Shown here in pieces: positions 22,576-30,501 of a DNA stretch of 64,000 bases. Source of the stretch: Caenispirillum bisanense (GTDB lineage Bacteria; Pseudomonadota; Alphaproteobacteria; Rhodospirillales; Rhodospirillaceae); contig NZ_OCNJ01000004.1 in NCBI RefSeq assembly GCF_900230255.1, positions 310,001-374,000 of the forward strand. Reading direction: 5' to 3'. A model generated the notes under the pieces. That model worked only from the letters and a program-made list of their open reading frames with translations, ran no database searches and was not told the DNA's origin. The translations under genes were made by a program, and so were the position numbers. Numbering within the stretch: position 1 is the first letter of the stretch; every line of letters begins with the position of its first letter.

Positions 22576-22620
22576 TGATTCGGGCCTGATCCAGACAGGC
22601 CGCCGGGACGTAGCATCGCC

Positions 22621-23505
22621 ATGACCCGCCGCCCCATCTCCCGCCGCCGCATCGGCCGTCTGGCCCTCGCCGCCGGCGCCGCCCTCACCGCCGCCGGCTG
22701 TTCCCCGCTCGTGCTGCTGAACGCCGCCGTCTCCAGCCAGGGCTGGCTGTCGACCACCGGCGTCCGCTATGGCGCCGGGCCACGCCGGCGGCTCGACGTC
22801 TACCGCCCGCGCGGCGTCGGCCCCTTCTCGGTGGTGGTGTGGTTCTACGGCGGCGGCTGGGACAGCGGCGAGCGCGGCGGCTATGAATTCGTCGGCGTGG
22901 CGTTGGCGCGGCAGGGCTTCGTCACCGTCATCCCCGACTACACGCTGTCGCCCGACGGCCGCTACCCGGAGTTCCTGGAGGACGGCGCCGCCGCCGTCGC
23001 CTGGACGCTCGAGCACATCGCCGAGCACGGCGGCGATCCGGCGCGCCTCGCCCTCATGGGCCATTCGGCGGGCGCCTACAACGCCGCCATGCTGGCCTAC
23101 GACCGGCGTTGGCTGGGCGCGGCCGGAGTGCCGGCGGATGCGGTGAAGGCCTTCGTCGGCCTGTCCGGCCCCTACGAGATCTTCCCCTATACCGTCGCCA
23201 TCACCCGCACCGTCTTCGGCCACGTGCAGGACGACGGCGTCGAGCCCATGACTCACGTCGAGCCCGGCGCCCCGCCGGCGCTGCTGATCCACGGCGGCGA
23301 CGACGGCACGGTCGACCCGCGCAACGCGCCCACCCTGGCCGAGGCGCTGCGGCGCGTCGGAACGCGGGCGGAGGTGGTGACGTTGCCGGACGCTGGCCAC
23401 GTCAAGCCGCTGCTCGCCCTGTCGCCGCCGCTGGAGGACGCAGCGGTGCTGCGGCCGGTGGTGGCGTTCCTGGAAAGCGTGCTCGGCCCGACGGCGCCGC
23501 GCTGA
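22621..23505 (+). CDS. Secreted/lipoprotein alpha/beta-hydrolase (carboxylesterase-like)
   Basis: A 294-residue protein with a twin-arginine-containing basic start (RRPISRRRIGRLAL) and a lipobox-like LTAAGC (Cys27), so probably exported and lipid anchored. The hydrolase core shows an oxyanion segment FYGGGWDSGERGG, the nucleophile elbow MGHSAGAYN with Ser about 143, then Asp in HGGDDGTVDPRN and His in PDAGHVKPL. This is the HSL/BD-FAE-type esterase layout. Likely an esterase acting outside the cytoplasm on small acyl esters; the substrate is unknown. Confidence 0.86.
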   Translation: MTRRPISRRRIGRLALAAGAALTAAGCSPLVLLNAAVSSQGWLSTTGVRYGAGPRRRLDVYRPRGVGPFSVVVWFYGGGWDSGERGGYEFVGVALARQGFVTVIPDYTLSPDGRYPEFLEDGAAAVAWTLEHIAEHGGDPARLALMGHSAGAYNAAMLAYDRRWLGAAGVPADAVKAFVGLSGPYEIFPYTVAITRTVFGHVQDDGVEPMTHVEPGAPPALLIHGGDDGTVDPRNAPTLAEALRRVGTRAEVVTLPDAGHVKPLLALSPPLEDAAVLRPVVAFLESVLGPTAPR

Positions 23506-23514
23506 GGCCGGCCG

Positions 23515-23727
23515 TCAGTCGAAGCGGCCGAGGCAGGGCGCAGAGGCGCAGTCGCCCGGCGTCTCAGCCGGCCGGCCGGCGGCGGCGGCGGCCAGGGCGC
23601 CGCGGGCGGCTGCCTCGCTCGGGTAGACGCCGAGCAACCGCCCCGCGCCGTCGCGCGCCCGCCACGCCGCGCCGCCGGGCAGCGGCTCGACGGTTCCGGC
23701 AGAGGTCTGGGCGTCGCAGCGGGTCAT
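23515..23727 (-). CDS. Small hypothetical protein, 70 aa
   Basis: The 70-residue product starts MTRCDAQTSAG, has a GAAWRARDGAGRLLGVYPSE segment resembling a short beta-hairpin domain, and ends with CASAPCLGRFD. Its three cysteines may form a metal site or disulfide. I do not recognise the family. Its ATG overlaps the stop of the DUF1206 gene (ATGA), so the two are coupled. It converges with the esterase gene. Confidence 0.55.
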   Translation of the reverse strand: MTRCDAQTSAGTVEPLPGGAAWRARDGAGRLLGVYPSEAAARGALAAAAAGRPAETPGDCASAPCLGRFD

Positions 23728-24596
23728 GGCTGGCGAATGATACGATAGCGCGCCTGCACGAGGCCATAGATGCCGAAGGCCACCAGCCCCGCCGCCGTCA
23801 GCCCGAGCAGCCACGCCCCGTAGGGCTGCTGCCGCAGGGTGGTGAGCGCCGCCGGCAGGCCTTGCTGGGCCTGGCTCGAATCGCCGCTCAGGCCGGCCAG
23901 CACCAGGAAGGAGCCGATGAGCGCCAGCACCAGCGCCTTGGCGCACAGGCCGAAGCGGGCGATGCCGTCGACCCAGCCCTCGCCGGCGACGCGCGGGTCG
24001 AGGTTGCGGCGATACTTGCGCTTCACCGCCTTGATCACCAGCACCACGGCGACGCCCCAGGCCACGACGCCGAAGGCGGCGATCAGCCACATGCCCCAGG
24101 TCCGCCCCATGAGCCAGGCGGTCGCGCCGCCCGAGCCGCCGCCGGCCCCACCACCGCCGCCGCCGCTCATGGTGGCCGCGAAGGTCCACACCAGCGAGGC
24201 GGCATAGACCGCCAGGGCGCCGTTGACGACGCCGCTGCCGACCATGCCGGCCCGCACCGCAAGCCCCTTGGCGTCGGCGCCGTGGTGGTCGACGTCGGCG
24301 ACGCCCTGCACGAAGCGCCACAGGGTGAAGCCGAACAGGCCGACGGCCATGGCGCCCACCATCCAGGTGCCGCCGGGCAGGCTGAAGATCTGCTGGATGG
24401 CGCCGCGCGCGCCCGTCGTCTCGCCGCCGCCGCCGAAACCCCGGACGGCCGCCATCAGCGCCAGGACGCCGACGACCAGGTAAACGATGCCACGAGCGGC
24501 ATAGCCGCCGCGGGCGGCATAGACGAGGCCGGTGCGCCCGCCCTCCTCGGCCTTGCGGCCGGCGGCGTCGGCGGTGGAGCGTGCCGTATTGGCCAT
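23724..24596 (-). CDS. DUF1206-family membrane protein
   Basis: A 290-residue inner-membrane protein made of three repeated two-helix units, the layout of DUF1206. Each unit has a version of the motif seen as YAARGGYAARGIVYLVVG, FVQGVADVDHHG and DGIARFGLCAKALVL. A Gly-rich loop (about 145-165, MSGGGGGGAGGGSGG) separates units two and three. The molecular function of the family is unknown. ATG 24596 starts MANTARSTADAAG. A rather AT-rich 256-base upstream region probably carries its promoter. Confidence 0.85.
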   Translation of the reverse strand: MANTARSTADAAGRKAEEGGRTGLVYAARGGYAARGIVYLVVGVLALMAAVRGFGGGGETTGARGAIQQIFSLPGGTWMVGAMAVGLFGFTLWRFVQGVADVDHHGADAKGLAVRAGMVGSGVVNGALAVYAASLVWTFAATMSGGGGGGAGGGSGGATAWLMGRTWGMWLIAAFGVVAWGVAVVLVIKAVKRKYRRNLDPRVAGEGWVDGIARFGLCAKALVLALIGSFLVLAGLSGDSSQAQQGLPAALTTLRQQPYGAWLLGLTAAGLVAFGIYGLVQARYRIIRQP

Positions 24597-24852
24597 GGTC
24601 GCGACTCCTGCTGTTTCCCCGCCAACGCCGCCACGACGGGGGCAGTTCCTCCCGAAGTTCCGCAAGAGGTTGCGCCGGTAGAGTCAGATCACGCTGGAGT
24701 AGATCGCGGTCGACTTCCGTCTGAGGCAAGCATCCACAATAAGATCTGTCATCATTTTTTCTTCCTCAATCCTGTTGACTGCAACCCTTCGGCAACATTA
24801 GCAATGGCTTGACCACGCCCCTCCGCCCGGCGCCCCGTGTCAGGACCCCGCC

Positions 24853-25101
24853 ATGCCGCCCGATCCCGTTACGCCCCCCCTTCGCACCGCCCTGGCGGCG
24901 GCCGAGGCATGCCCGACCGGACGCTGCCCGCTCGGCGAGCGCCTGCTGGCGCTGGCGCCGGACCTGGCGGCCCTGCCGCAGATCGAGGCCATCGAGGCCT
25001 TCCTCGCCCTCGCCCAGGACGCCATCGGCTGCGCCGACGCCTGCCCCTGCGCCGCGCCGCTGATCGACGGGCTGCAGGCCGCCGTCGAAGGGGAGAGCTG
25101 A
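24853..25101 (+). CDS. Cys-containing hypothetical protein, 82 aa, coupled to hemerythrin
   Basis: The 82-residue protein has five cysteines in two groups: CPTGRC (20-25) and CADACPC (60-66), joined by a helical segment. This pattern could bind a metal or cluster, or form disulfides; there is no signal peptide. It ends two bases before the bacteriohemerythrin gene, so the two are almost certainly co-translated. I do not recognise the family; a role with the diiron protein (electron transfer or iron delivery) is only suggested by position. Confidence 0.62.
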   Translation: MPPDPVTPPLRTALAAAEACPTGRCPLGERLLALAPDLAALPQIEAIEAFLALAQDAIGCADACPCAAPLIDGLQAAVEGES

Positions 25102-25103
25102 CC

Positions 25104-25580
25104 ATGCCCATCGTCTGGCGCGACAAGATGAGCGTCGGCCATCCCGTCATCGACGAGGATCACCGCACCCTCATCGCCATCATCAACGACTTCGAGGACG
25201 CCGCGGCGGCCGGCAGCACGGCCGCCCTGTCGACCATCCTGCGCCGCCTGCACGGCTACGCCCGCGAGCACTTCGCCCGCGAGGAGGCGCTGCAGGTGCG
25301 CATCGGGTTTCCCTTCGCCCAGGCGCACGGACAGGAGCACCGCCGCCTCATCGCCCTGGTGGAGGACAAGGCGCGCGCCTGGTTCGTCGACCGCGCCCAG
25401 CCGCTCGGCCCGCAGGGGATGGAGGAAATGGCCGGCTTCCTGCGCCGCTGGCTGGTGGAGCACATCCTGACCCAGGACCGCGCCATGCAGCCCTACATCG
25501 AGGCGGCGCGCAGCCGCGCCAAGGCTCAGTCGGCGGCGGCGGCGGGCGACGAAGACGACGCGGATTCGAAGATCGCGTAG
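25104..25580 (+). CDS. Bacteriohemerythrin
   Basis: A 158-residue oxygen-binding diiron protein. All seven ligands are in place: His20 (VIDEDH), His56 and Glu60 (REHFAREE), His75 and His79 (AHGQEH), and His120/Asp125 (LVEHILTQD). A hydrophilic Ala-rich tail follows. Bacteriohemerythrins bind O2 reversibly and serve oxygen delivery, storage or sensing. It follows the Cys-containing small protein by two bases. Its last 55 bases overlap the convergent cupin gene. Confidence 0.93.
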   Translation: MPIVWRDKMSVGHPVIDEDHRTLIAIINDFEDAAAAGSTAALSTILRRLHGYAREHFAREEALQVRIGFPFAQAHGQEHRRLIALVEDKARAWFVDRAQPLGPQGMEEMAGFLRRWLVEHILTQDRAMQPYIEAARSRAKAQSAAAAGDEDDADSKIA

Positions 25581-25921
25581 ATCTTGCGGCAGGCTTCCAG
25601 GGTGCGCCATTCGCCGCGGAAGCCGGCCGGAATGACGAAGGCGTCGCCGGCGGCGAAGGCGCGCACGGCGCCGGCCTCGTCGGCCAGCTCGATACGGCCC
25701 GACAGCAGGACGCACAGCTCGTTCTCGGTATAGGCGACACGCAGGGTGCCGACGGCGCCTTCCCACAGGCCGCAGTGGAACTGCCCGGTGGTGTCGCTGA
25801 AGACGTTCCACACCGCCTGCTCGCCCGAGCCCGCCGCCAGTTTCTCCGGCGCGGCGGTGAACCGTTCTGCCGGCACGGCGGCGGGGTCGATGGGGCGGAC
25901 GGCGTCGATGGGCAGGCTCAT
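25526..25921 (-). CDS. Cupin-fold protein (Cupin_3/DUF861-like)
   Basis: A 131-residue single-domain cupin. It has a conserved central VAYTENELCVLLSGRIELAD and GDAFVIPAGFRGEWRTLE with the RKIYAIFE strand, matching the (S)-ureidoglycine aminohydrolase/EutQ-like Cupin_3 group. Histidine ligands are not obvious, so metal binding is uncertain. The last residues are low complexity (SSSSPAAAAD) and are encoded opposite the end of the hemerythrin gene. Function unknown. Confidence 0.82.
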   Translation of the reverse strand: MSLPIDAVRPIDPAAVPAERFTAAPEKLAAGSGEQAVWNVFSDTTGQFHCGLWEGAVGTLRVAYTENELCVLLSGRIELADEAGAVRAFAAGDAFVIPAGFRGEWRTLEACRKIYAIFESASSSSPAAAAD

Positions 25922-25979
25922 GGCGGCTCCGGCGAAGGGACGGTGGGCAGGCGCCAGAGTAGCGCGGCCGCCCCGCGCC

Positions 25980-26750
25980 TCACAACCGCCCGGCCACCAC
26001 CCGGTGGCGCAGGTCCCAGCGGCGGTCTTCCTCCGGCGCCGGCGCCAGATCCCACCACCAGCCGTCGCCGCCCTGCGGGTGCGGATGGCCGAACAGCAGG
26101 TCTTCCGCCAGGCATTGGCCGTCGGCCCGCAGCACCCGCTCCGCCGTCACGTCGGTCACCAGCAGCGCGAGCCCCGGCGCCTGCGCCAGGGCCTGCACAT
26201 GGGCGGCGATGACGGCGCGGCAGAAGGCGTCCAGCACCTCGGGCGTCGCTTCGGGCAGGTGTTCCAGCGCGTGGCGCGGGTTGAGCGGCAGCTGGCTGAG
26301 GCAATTGAGCGACAGCACCAGGTCGGCCTCGGCGAGGTGGGGAATGTCGGCCGGCGGCACCGCCGGCACCGCCGTGGCGTCCAGGCAGGCGGCGGCGATG
26401 CCGGTGACGTCGCGGCTCTCCAGCGTCACGGTGGGGAAGCGCCGCGCCTGCCGCCGGCTGCGGCCGAGCCAGCAGACGTCCACCAGCACCACCCGCCGGA
26501 AGGCTGCCGCCAAGGCCTCCAGCGGCACGTCGAGCAGCAGCCCGGCGCCGACCACGACGCAGAGGTCGCGCCCCGGCGTCGCCGCCACCGCCGCCTCCAC
26601 CTGCGCCCGCGTCGCCTCCAGATGCGGCTGCCAGGCCTCGCGGCAGCGCCGCCACCGCGCCTCGACGGCGATCAGTCCGTGCAGGTAGCCGAGCCGCTTG
26701 AGCGGCCGCGGGCAGGGCGTCAGGGCGTGGACCAGGGCTTCGCGGATCAC
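25980..26750 (-). CDS. Putative SAM-dependent methyltransferase-like protein, 256 aa
   Basis: Starts at GTG 26750 and overlaps the upstream gene's stop by GTGA. The middle of the protein looks like a Rossmann-type methyltransferase fold: CVVVGAGLLLDVPLEALA resembles motif I, VVLVDVCWLG motif II, and EADLVLSLNCLSQLPLNP motif IV/V. The N-terminal region is rich in Arg and Trp. Substrate unknown. The fold assignment is from pattern only and is moderately secure; the pairing with an exported protein upstream gives no functional clue. Confidence 0.62.
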   Translation of the reverse strand: MIREALVHALTPCPRPLKRLGYLHGLIAVEARWRRCREAWQPHLEATRAQVEAAVAATPGRDLCVVVGAGLLLDVPLEALAAAFRRVVLVDVCWLGRSRRQARRFPTVTLESRDVTGIAAACLDATAVPAVPPADIPHLAEADLVLSLNCLSQLPLNPRHALEHLPEATPEVLDAFCRAVIAAHVQALAQAPGLALLVTDVTAERVLRADGQCLAEDLLFGHPHPQGGDGWWWDLAPAPEEDRRWDLRHRVVAGRL

Positions 26751-27223
26751 GGGCGGTGCAGCGGGCTCTGGTCCTTCACCCGGTCGATGATGGCGTCGAC
26801 CAGGCTGCGCAGGGCGGAGACGGTATTCTCCGCCGCCCAGACCTCGTAGATCTCGTCGCAGGACCCGGCGCGGCAGGTGACGGGGCGGGTGTGGACGGCG
26901 CCGTAGATCTCGCCGGTCACCCGCCGCAGGTCCTCCATGCGGGCGCGGATGCCGCCGTCGCCGAAGGCGTCCTCGGGGTAGAACTCGCGCGCCAGCGTCG
27001 CCGCCACTTCCTCGAGGCAGGTCGCCTGAACCTTGAGCGCCGCCCGCATGCGGTGGGGCACGCCGCTCCAGTATTCGCGCTCCGACGCCTGCTCGCAGGT
27101 GGACGCCTGCTCGGCCATGGCGTCGAGCAGGGTGAAGTCGGGCCGCTCGGCGGCGCAGGCCGGCGTGGCGGCGGCGAGTCCGGCCCCGACGACGGCGGCG
27201 GCGGCCAGGCTGTGGGCGTTCAT
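26747..27223 (-). CDS. Exported hypothetical protein, 158 aa
   Basis: The 158-residue product has a Sec signal peptide (MNAHSLAAAAVVGAGLAAATPACAA). The mature part is helical and has cysteines in STCEQASE, QATCLEEV, VTCRAGSCDE, an even number (four) consistent with two disulfides. Family not recognised. The stop overlaps the GTG of the methyltransferase-like gene. It lies 18 bases downstream of mutL on the same strand, so it may be read from the mutL promoter. Confidence 0.68.
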   Translation of the reverse strand: MNAHSLAAAAVVGAGLAAATPACAAERPDFTLLDAMAEQASTCEQASEREYWSGVPHRMRAALKVQATCLEEVAATLAREFYPEDAFGDGGIRARMEDLRRVTGEIYGAVHTRPVTCRAGSCDEIYEVWAAENTVSALRSLVDAIIDRVKDQSPLHRP

Positions 27224-27241
27224 GGCGCTTCCCGGGTTCCC

Positions 27242-29113
27242 TCAGCGGCGGCCGAACAGGCGCTCGATGTCCTTGAGCTTGAGCTCGACGTAGGTCGGCC
27301 GACCGTGGTTGCACTGCCCCGAGTGTGGCGTCATTTCCATCTGGCGCAAGAGGGCATTCATCTCGTCGGCATTGAGCAACCGCCCGGCGCGCACGCTGCC
27401 GTGGCAGGCCATGGTGCCGCAGACGTCGGCCAGCCGGTCCTTGAGCGCCAGCGCCTCGCCCAGTTCGGCCAGTTCGTCGGCGAGGTCGCGGATCAGGCCC
27501 TTGACGTCGCAATCCCCCAGCAGCGCCGGCACCTCGCGCACCAGGATGGAGCCGGGGCCGAACGACTCGATGACGAGGCCGAGCGCCGCCAGCTCGTCGG
27601 CGCGGGCGGCGACACGGTCGGCGTCGGCCTCGTCCATCTCCACCACCTCGGGCAGCAGCAGGCCCTGGCGGGCGACGCCGTCGGCATCCAGCGCCTGCTT
27701 CATGCGCTCGTAGACCAGCCGCTCGTGCGCCGCGTGCTGGTCGACGATGACGATGCCGTCGGCCGTCTGGGCGACGATGTAGGTGCCGTGCAGCTGCGCC
27801 CGCGCCACGCCGAGCGGATGCTCGGACGGCGACGGCGCCGGCGTGGGGGCGGCACCGACGTCGCGGCCCTGCGGCGGGGCCGACAGGTTGGGCAGGCGGG
27901 TCGGCTGCTCCCACAGGCCGCCGCCGGCCGGCGCCTGCGCCGCGAAAGCCGAGGCGACGTCGCCGAGCGACGGCCGCGGCGGCGGCGTCCAGCTCCACGC
28001 CGACTGACCGCTCCGGCCGAGCGGCAGGGCGGGGCGGCGCATGTCGGCCGCTCCCTCGCCTTCCGGCCGCACCGCGCCGAGCGCCCCGATGGCGACGGTG
28101 GTGGAGGCGCGGTGCCCCGCTTCGGCCAGGGCATGGCGCAGGGCAGAGACGATGAGGCCGCGCACCAGCGCCGCATCGCGGAACCGCACCTCCGCCTTGG
28201 CCGGGTGGACGTTGACGTCCACCTCGCGCGGCGGCAGGTCGAGGTAGAGAGCCAGGATGGCGTGGCGGTCGTGGGCCAGGAAATCCTGGTAGGCGCCGCG
28301 CACCGCGCCGGTCAGCAGGCGGTCCTTCACCGGCCGGCCGTTGACGAAGAGGTACTGCTGCTGCGCGTTGCCGCGGTTGTAGGTGGGCAGGCCGATGTGC
28401 CCGGTGAGGCGGATGCCCTCGCGCTCGGCGTCCACCGGCAGGGCGTTGTCGAAGAACTCCCGCCCGATGACGCCCGACAGCCGGTCCAGCCGCCGCGCGA
28501 ACAGGTCGCCCTGCGCCGCCCCCAGCTTCACCACGCTGCGGGTGCCGTCGGTCAGGGTGAAGCCGACCTCCGGGTGGGCCATGGCGAGGCGGTTGATGAC
28601 GTCGGCGGCGTGCTGCGTCTCGGTGCGCGGCGCCTTCAGGAACTTGAGGCGGGCGGGCGTGGCGTAGAACAGGTCGCGCACCTCCACCCGCGTGCCGGGC
28701 GGGCCGGCGGCGGGCTCGGGCTCGGCCTTCACGCCGCCTTCGACCGCGATGCGCCAGGCGCTCTCGGCGGCGCGGGTGCGGCTGGTGATGGACAGGCGCG
28801 AGACCGAGCCGATGGACGGCAACGCCTCGCCGCGAAAGCCCAGGAAGCCGATGTCGAACAGGTCGTCGGTGGGCAGCTTGGAGGTGGCGTGGCGCTCGAC
28901 GCAGAGGCTCAGGTCCTCGCGGCCCATGCCCTTGCCGTCGTCCTGCACCACGATGAGCGAGCGGCCGCCGTCGGCCAGGGTGACGTCGATGCGCCGGGCG
29001 CCGGCGTCGAGCGCGTTCTCCACCAGCTCCTTCACGGCGGAGGCGGGGCGTTCCACCACTTCGCCGGCGGCGATCTGGTTGACGAGCGTCGAAGGCAGCA
29101 GACGCAAGGACAC
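27242..29113 (-). CDS. mutL: DNA mismatch repair protein MutL
   Basis: A GHKL ATPase and endonuclease of 623 residues that couples MutS recognition to strand removal. The N-terminal motifs are complete: [31 protein letters not shown] and [13 protein letters not shown]. The C-terminal nuclease domain keeps [14 protein letters not shown] and ACHGSVRAG; the usual CPHGRP appears as CNHGRPTY. Presence of the DQHA(x)2E(x)4E metal site implies a nicking MutL, as expected in bacteria without MutH. Starts with GTG 29113. Confidence 0.96.
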   Translation of the reverse strand: MSLRLLPSTLVNQIAAGEVVERPASAVKELVENALDAGARRIDVTLADGGRSLIVVQDDGKGMGREDLSLCVERHATSKLPTDDLFDIGFLGFRGEALPSIGSVSRLSITSRTRAAESAWRIAVEGGVKAEPEPAAGPPGTRVEVRDLFYATPARLKFLKAPRTETQHAADVINRLAMAHPEVGFTLTDGTRSVVKLGAAQGDLFARRLDRLSGVIGREFFDNALPVDAEREGIRLTGHIGLPTYNRGNAQQQYLFVNGRPVKDRLLTGAVRGAYQDFLAHDRHAILALYLDLPPREVDVNVHPAKAEVRFRDAALVRGLIVSALRHALAEAGHRASTTVAIGALGAVRPEGEGAADMRRPALPLGRSGQSAWSWTPPPRPSLGDVASAFAAQAPAGGGLWEQPTRLPNLSAPPQGRDVGAAPTPAPSPSEHPLGVARAQLHGTYIVAQTADGIVIVDQHAAHERLVYERMKQALDADGVARQGLLLPEVVEMDEADADRVAARADELAALGLVIESFGPGSILVREVPALLGDCDVKGLIRDLADELAELGEALALKDRLADVCGTMACHGSVRAGRLLNADEMNALLRQMEMTPHSGQCNHGRPTYVELKLKDIERLFGRR

Positions 29114-29206
29114 GGGGTTCTCTCAGCCGGTGGGGAGGAACCACATACGGTATTGTCTGCGGGCCGGAACCGCAAGATGCCGGATCAGGAGAATTCGACT
29201 CGGGCG

Positions 29207-29257
29207 TTACCCGCGGGCGCCGCGGGATCGTCCTGCTTTACCCGCGGGCGCCGCGGG
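29207..29257 (-). repeat. 20-bp direct repeat spanning the CHAP gene stop codon
   Basis: TTACCCGCGGGCGCCGCGGG occurs at 29207-29226 and again at 29238-29257, with a period of 31 bases. The second copy contains the TAA stop and last codons of the CHAP gene (minus strand), so the first copy is a duplicated gene end just downstream. Confidence 0.8.
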
Positions 29258-30203
29258 TCTGGGGCAAGCCGGGACCCGGGCGGGTGGCGCGCGGGGCGTA
29301 GACGAAGCCGTAGGCCGGATAGGTGCGGCTGCCGAGCGTGTCGCCGGGCTCGAACCAGAAGCGGGTCTGCGACCAGTCGTTCTTCGGGCTGACGTCGACG
29401 ACGCGCATGCCGAGGTGCACCTTGCCCTTGGTGTCGCGGCTCCAGCCCCAGTTGGCGTGGTCGACCAGGATGGTGCGCTTGTCGATGACCTTGGACACGA
29501 TGGCGACGTGGCCGGACCGCAGGTGACCGGTGCGCTTCAGCACCAGCACGGCGCCGGGCTTCGGCGTGTTGCCGCGGTCGTAGACGCCGGCGGCGTTGTC
29601 CCACCACTGCCAGCCGTCGCCGCGCAGGGCGACGGAGCCGTAGGCCTGCACGTACTTGACGCAGGTCCAGCGGATGGAGCGCGCGGCCGCCTGCTGCTGC
29701 TGCTGCACGGCCTTGGGCGGCTTGACGGTGGTCGCGGCGGCGGCCTGCACCACCGGACGCTGCGGCGTGGCGATGGCGCCGGGCTTGGCGGCCTGGCTGC
29801 TCGCCGCCTGTTTGGCGGCCTGGGTCGTCGCCGCCGGTTTGGCAGCCTGAGCGGGCGCCGCCTGTTTGGCGGCCGTCGGCGCGGCGGGCTTGGCCTCGGG
29901 CTTGGCGATGGCGGTCACGGCGACCGGCTTCGTCACGGCCACGGGCTTCGCTTGGGCGATGGCACCGGGGGCGACGGTGGTCTTGGCGGCAGGAGCCGGC
30001 TTCGGCAGCGGCACGGCGACCCGCTCGAGGCCCGGCTTGGCGGCGGGCAGCGGTGCCTTGCCGGTGCCGGCGGCGAGGGCGGGGGAAGCGGACACGGCCG
30101 CGCAAACGAAGCCCGCCATCAGCGTCTTCAGCGCGGTCGCGCCACGGCCCGGGGCCGTGGTCTGGCGGGTGGCAGCGGCGTCGGTGACGCGTCGCAGGAG
30201 CAT
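29238..30203 (-). CDS. CHAP-domain cell-wall amidase/peptidase, exported
   Basis: A 321-residue protein with a signal-like hydrophobic segment (about 27-45, LMAGFVCAAVSASPALA), a long Lys/Ala/Pro/Gln low-complexity linker with KQAA, KPAA and QAAK repeats (about 50-175), and a C-terminal CHAP domain. The domain has the nucleophile Cys in TCVKYVQAYG, His in SGHVAIVSKV and the polar DHANWGW. CHAP enzymes cut peptidoglycan amide bonds. The true start could be the internal Met at residue 29, which gives a cleaner signal peptide. It is the last gene before the repeat at 29.2 kb. Confidence 0.82.
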   Translation of the reverse strand: MLLRRVTDAAATRQTTAPGRGATALKTLMAGFVCAAVSASPALAAGTGKAPLPAAKPGLERVAVPLPKPAPAAKTTVAPGAIAQAKPVAVTKPVAVTAIAKPEAKPAAPTAAKQAAPAQAAKPAATTQAAKQAASSQAAKPGAIATPQRPVVQAAAATTVKPPKAVQQQQQAAARSIRWTCVKYVQAYGSVALRGDGWQWWDNAAGVYDRGNTPKPGAVLVLKRTGHLRSGHVAIVSKVIDKRTILVDHANWGWSRDTKGKVHLGMRVVDVSPKNDWSQTRFWFEPGDTLGSRTYPAYGFVYAPRATRPGPGLPQTRGARG

Positions 30204-30377
30204 CCGTCGTAGTCCGGGTCCATCAGTGGTAGGGCGGGAGTGTGATCGACGCCGACGATGCCGTCAACGGCCCCGTTCAAATCGAGGGGGATTTCTCGAC
30301 AATTTTTGTCGATGCCCCGCCTTTCCGCCTCCACGGCGGGCGCCGGGGCACCGGCCTCCACGGCCGAAGCCGGTGGC

Positions 30378-30472
30378 GCCGTGGATGGCCGGGTCGAGCC
30401 CGGCCATGACAATTTTCTTCTGTCTTTTCAAAACATTGTCATGCCAGGCCACCGAGCCGGGCATCCACGGCG
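30378..30472. repeat. Inverted-repeat intergenic element (GLDPAIH-coding REP-like)
   Basis: The left arm GCCGTGGATGGCCGGGTCGA (continuing to 30413) and right arm (30434-30472, containing CATTGTCATGCC and GGGCATCCACGGCG) are imperfect inverted copies around a T-rich centre. Translated on the minus strand the left arm reads MAGLDPAIHG, a signature of widespread short intergenic repeats in alphaproteobacteria. It can fold into a long hairpin and lies between the convergent-facing ends of the CHAP and GMC regions. Confidence 0.7.
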
Positions 30473-30501
30473 TGCAACGCGCCGGTCGTGACGGATGCCC
30501 C

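Larger units (their letters stand above)
22298..22620. other. Divergent intergenic region between iclR-type gene and esterase gene
   Basis: These 323 bases contain no gene I can support. From left to right they hold a relatively AT-rich stretch (about 22335-22390) with probable promoter and operator elements for the regulator gene, a second copy of the operator-like element at 22424-22439, and a perfect 12-base-pair hairpin at 22548-22575. Each is listed separately. Confidence 0.6.

Noticed and set aside
30128-30412. Small minus-strand frame reading MSWPGSTRPST
   Set aside because: It is a reading of the inverted-repeat element, with a proline-rich tail over the CHAP gene start; not a gene.
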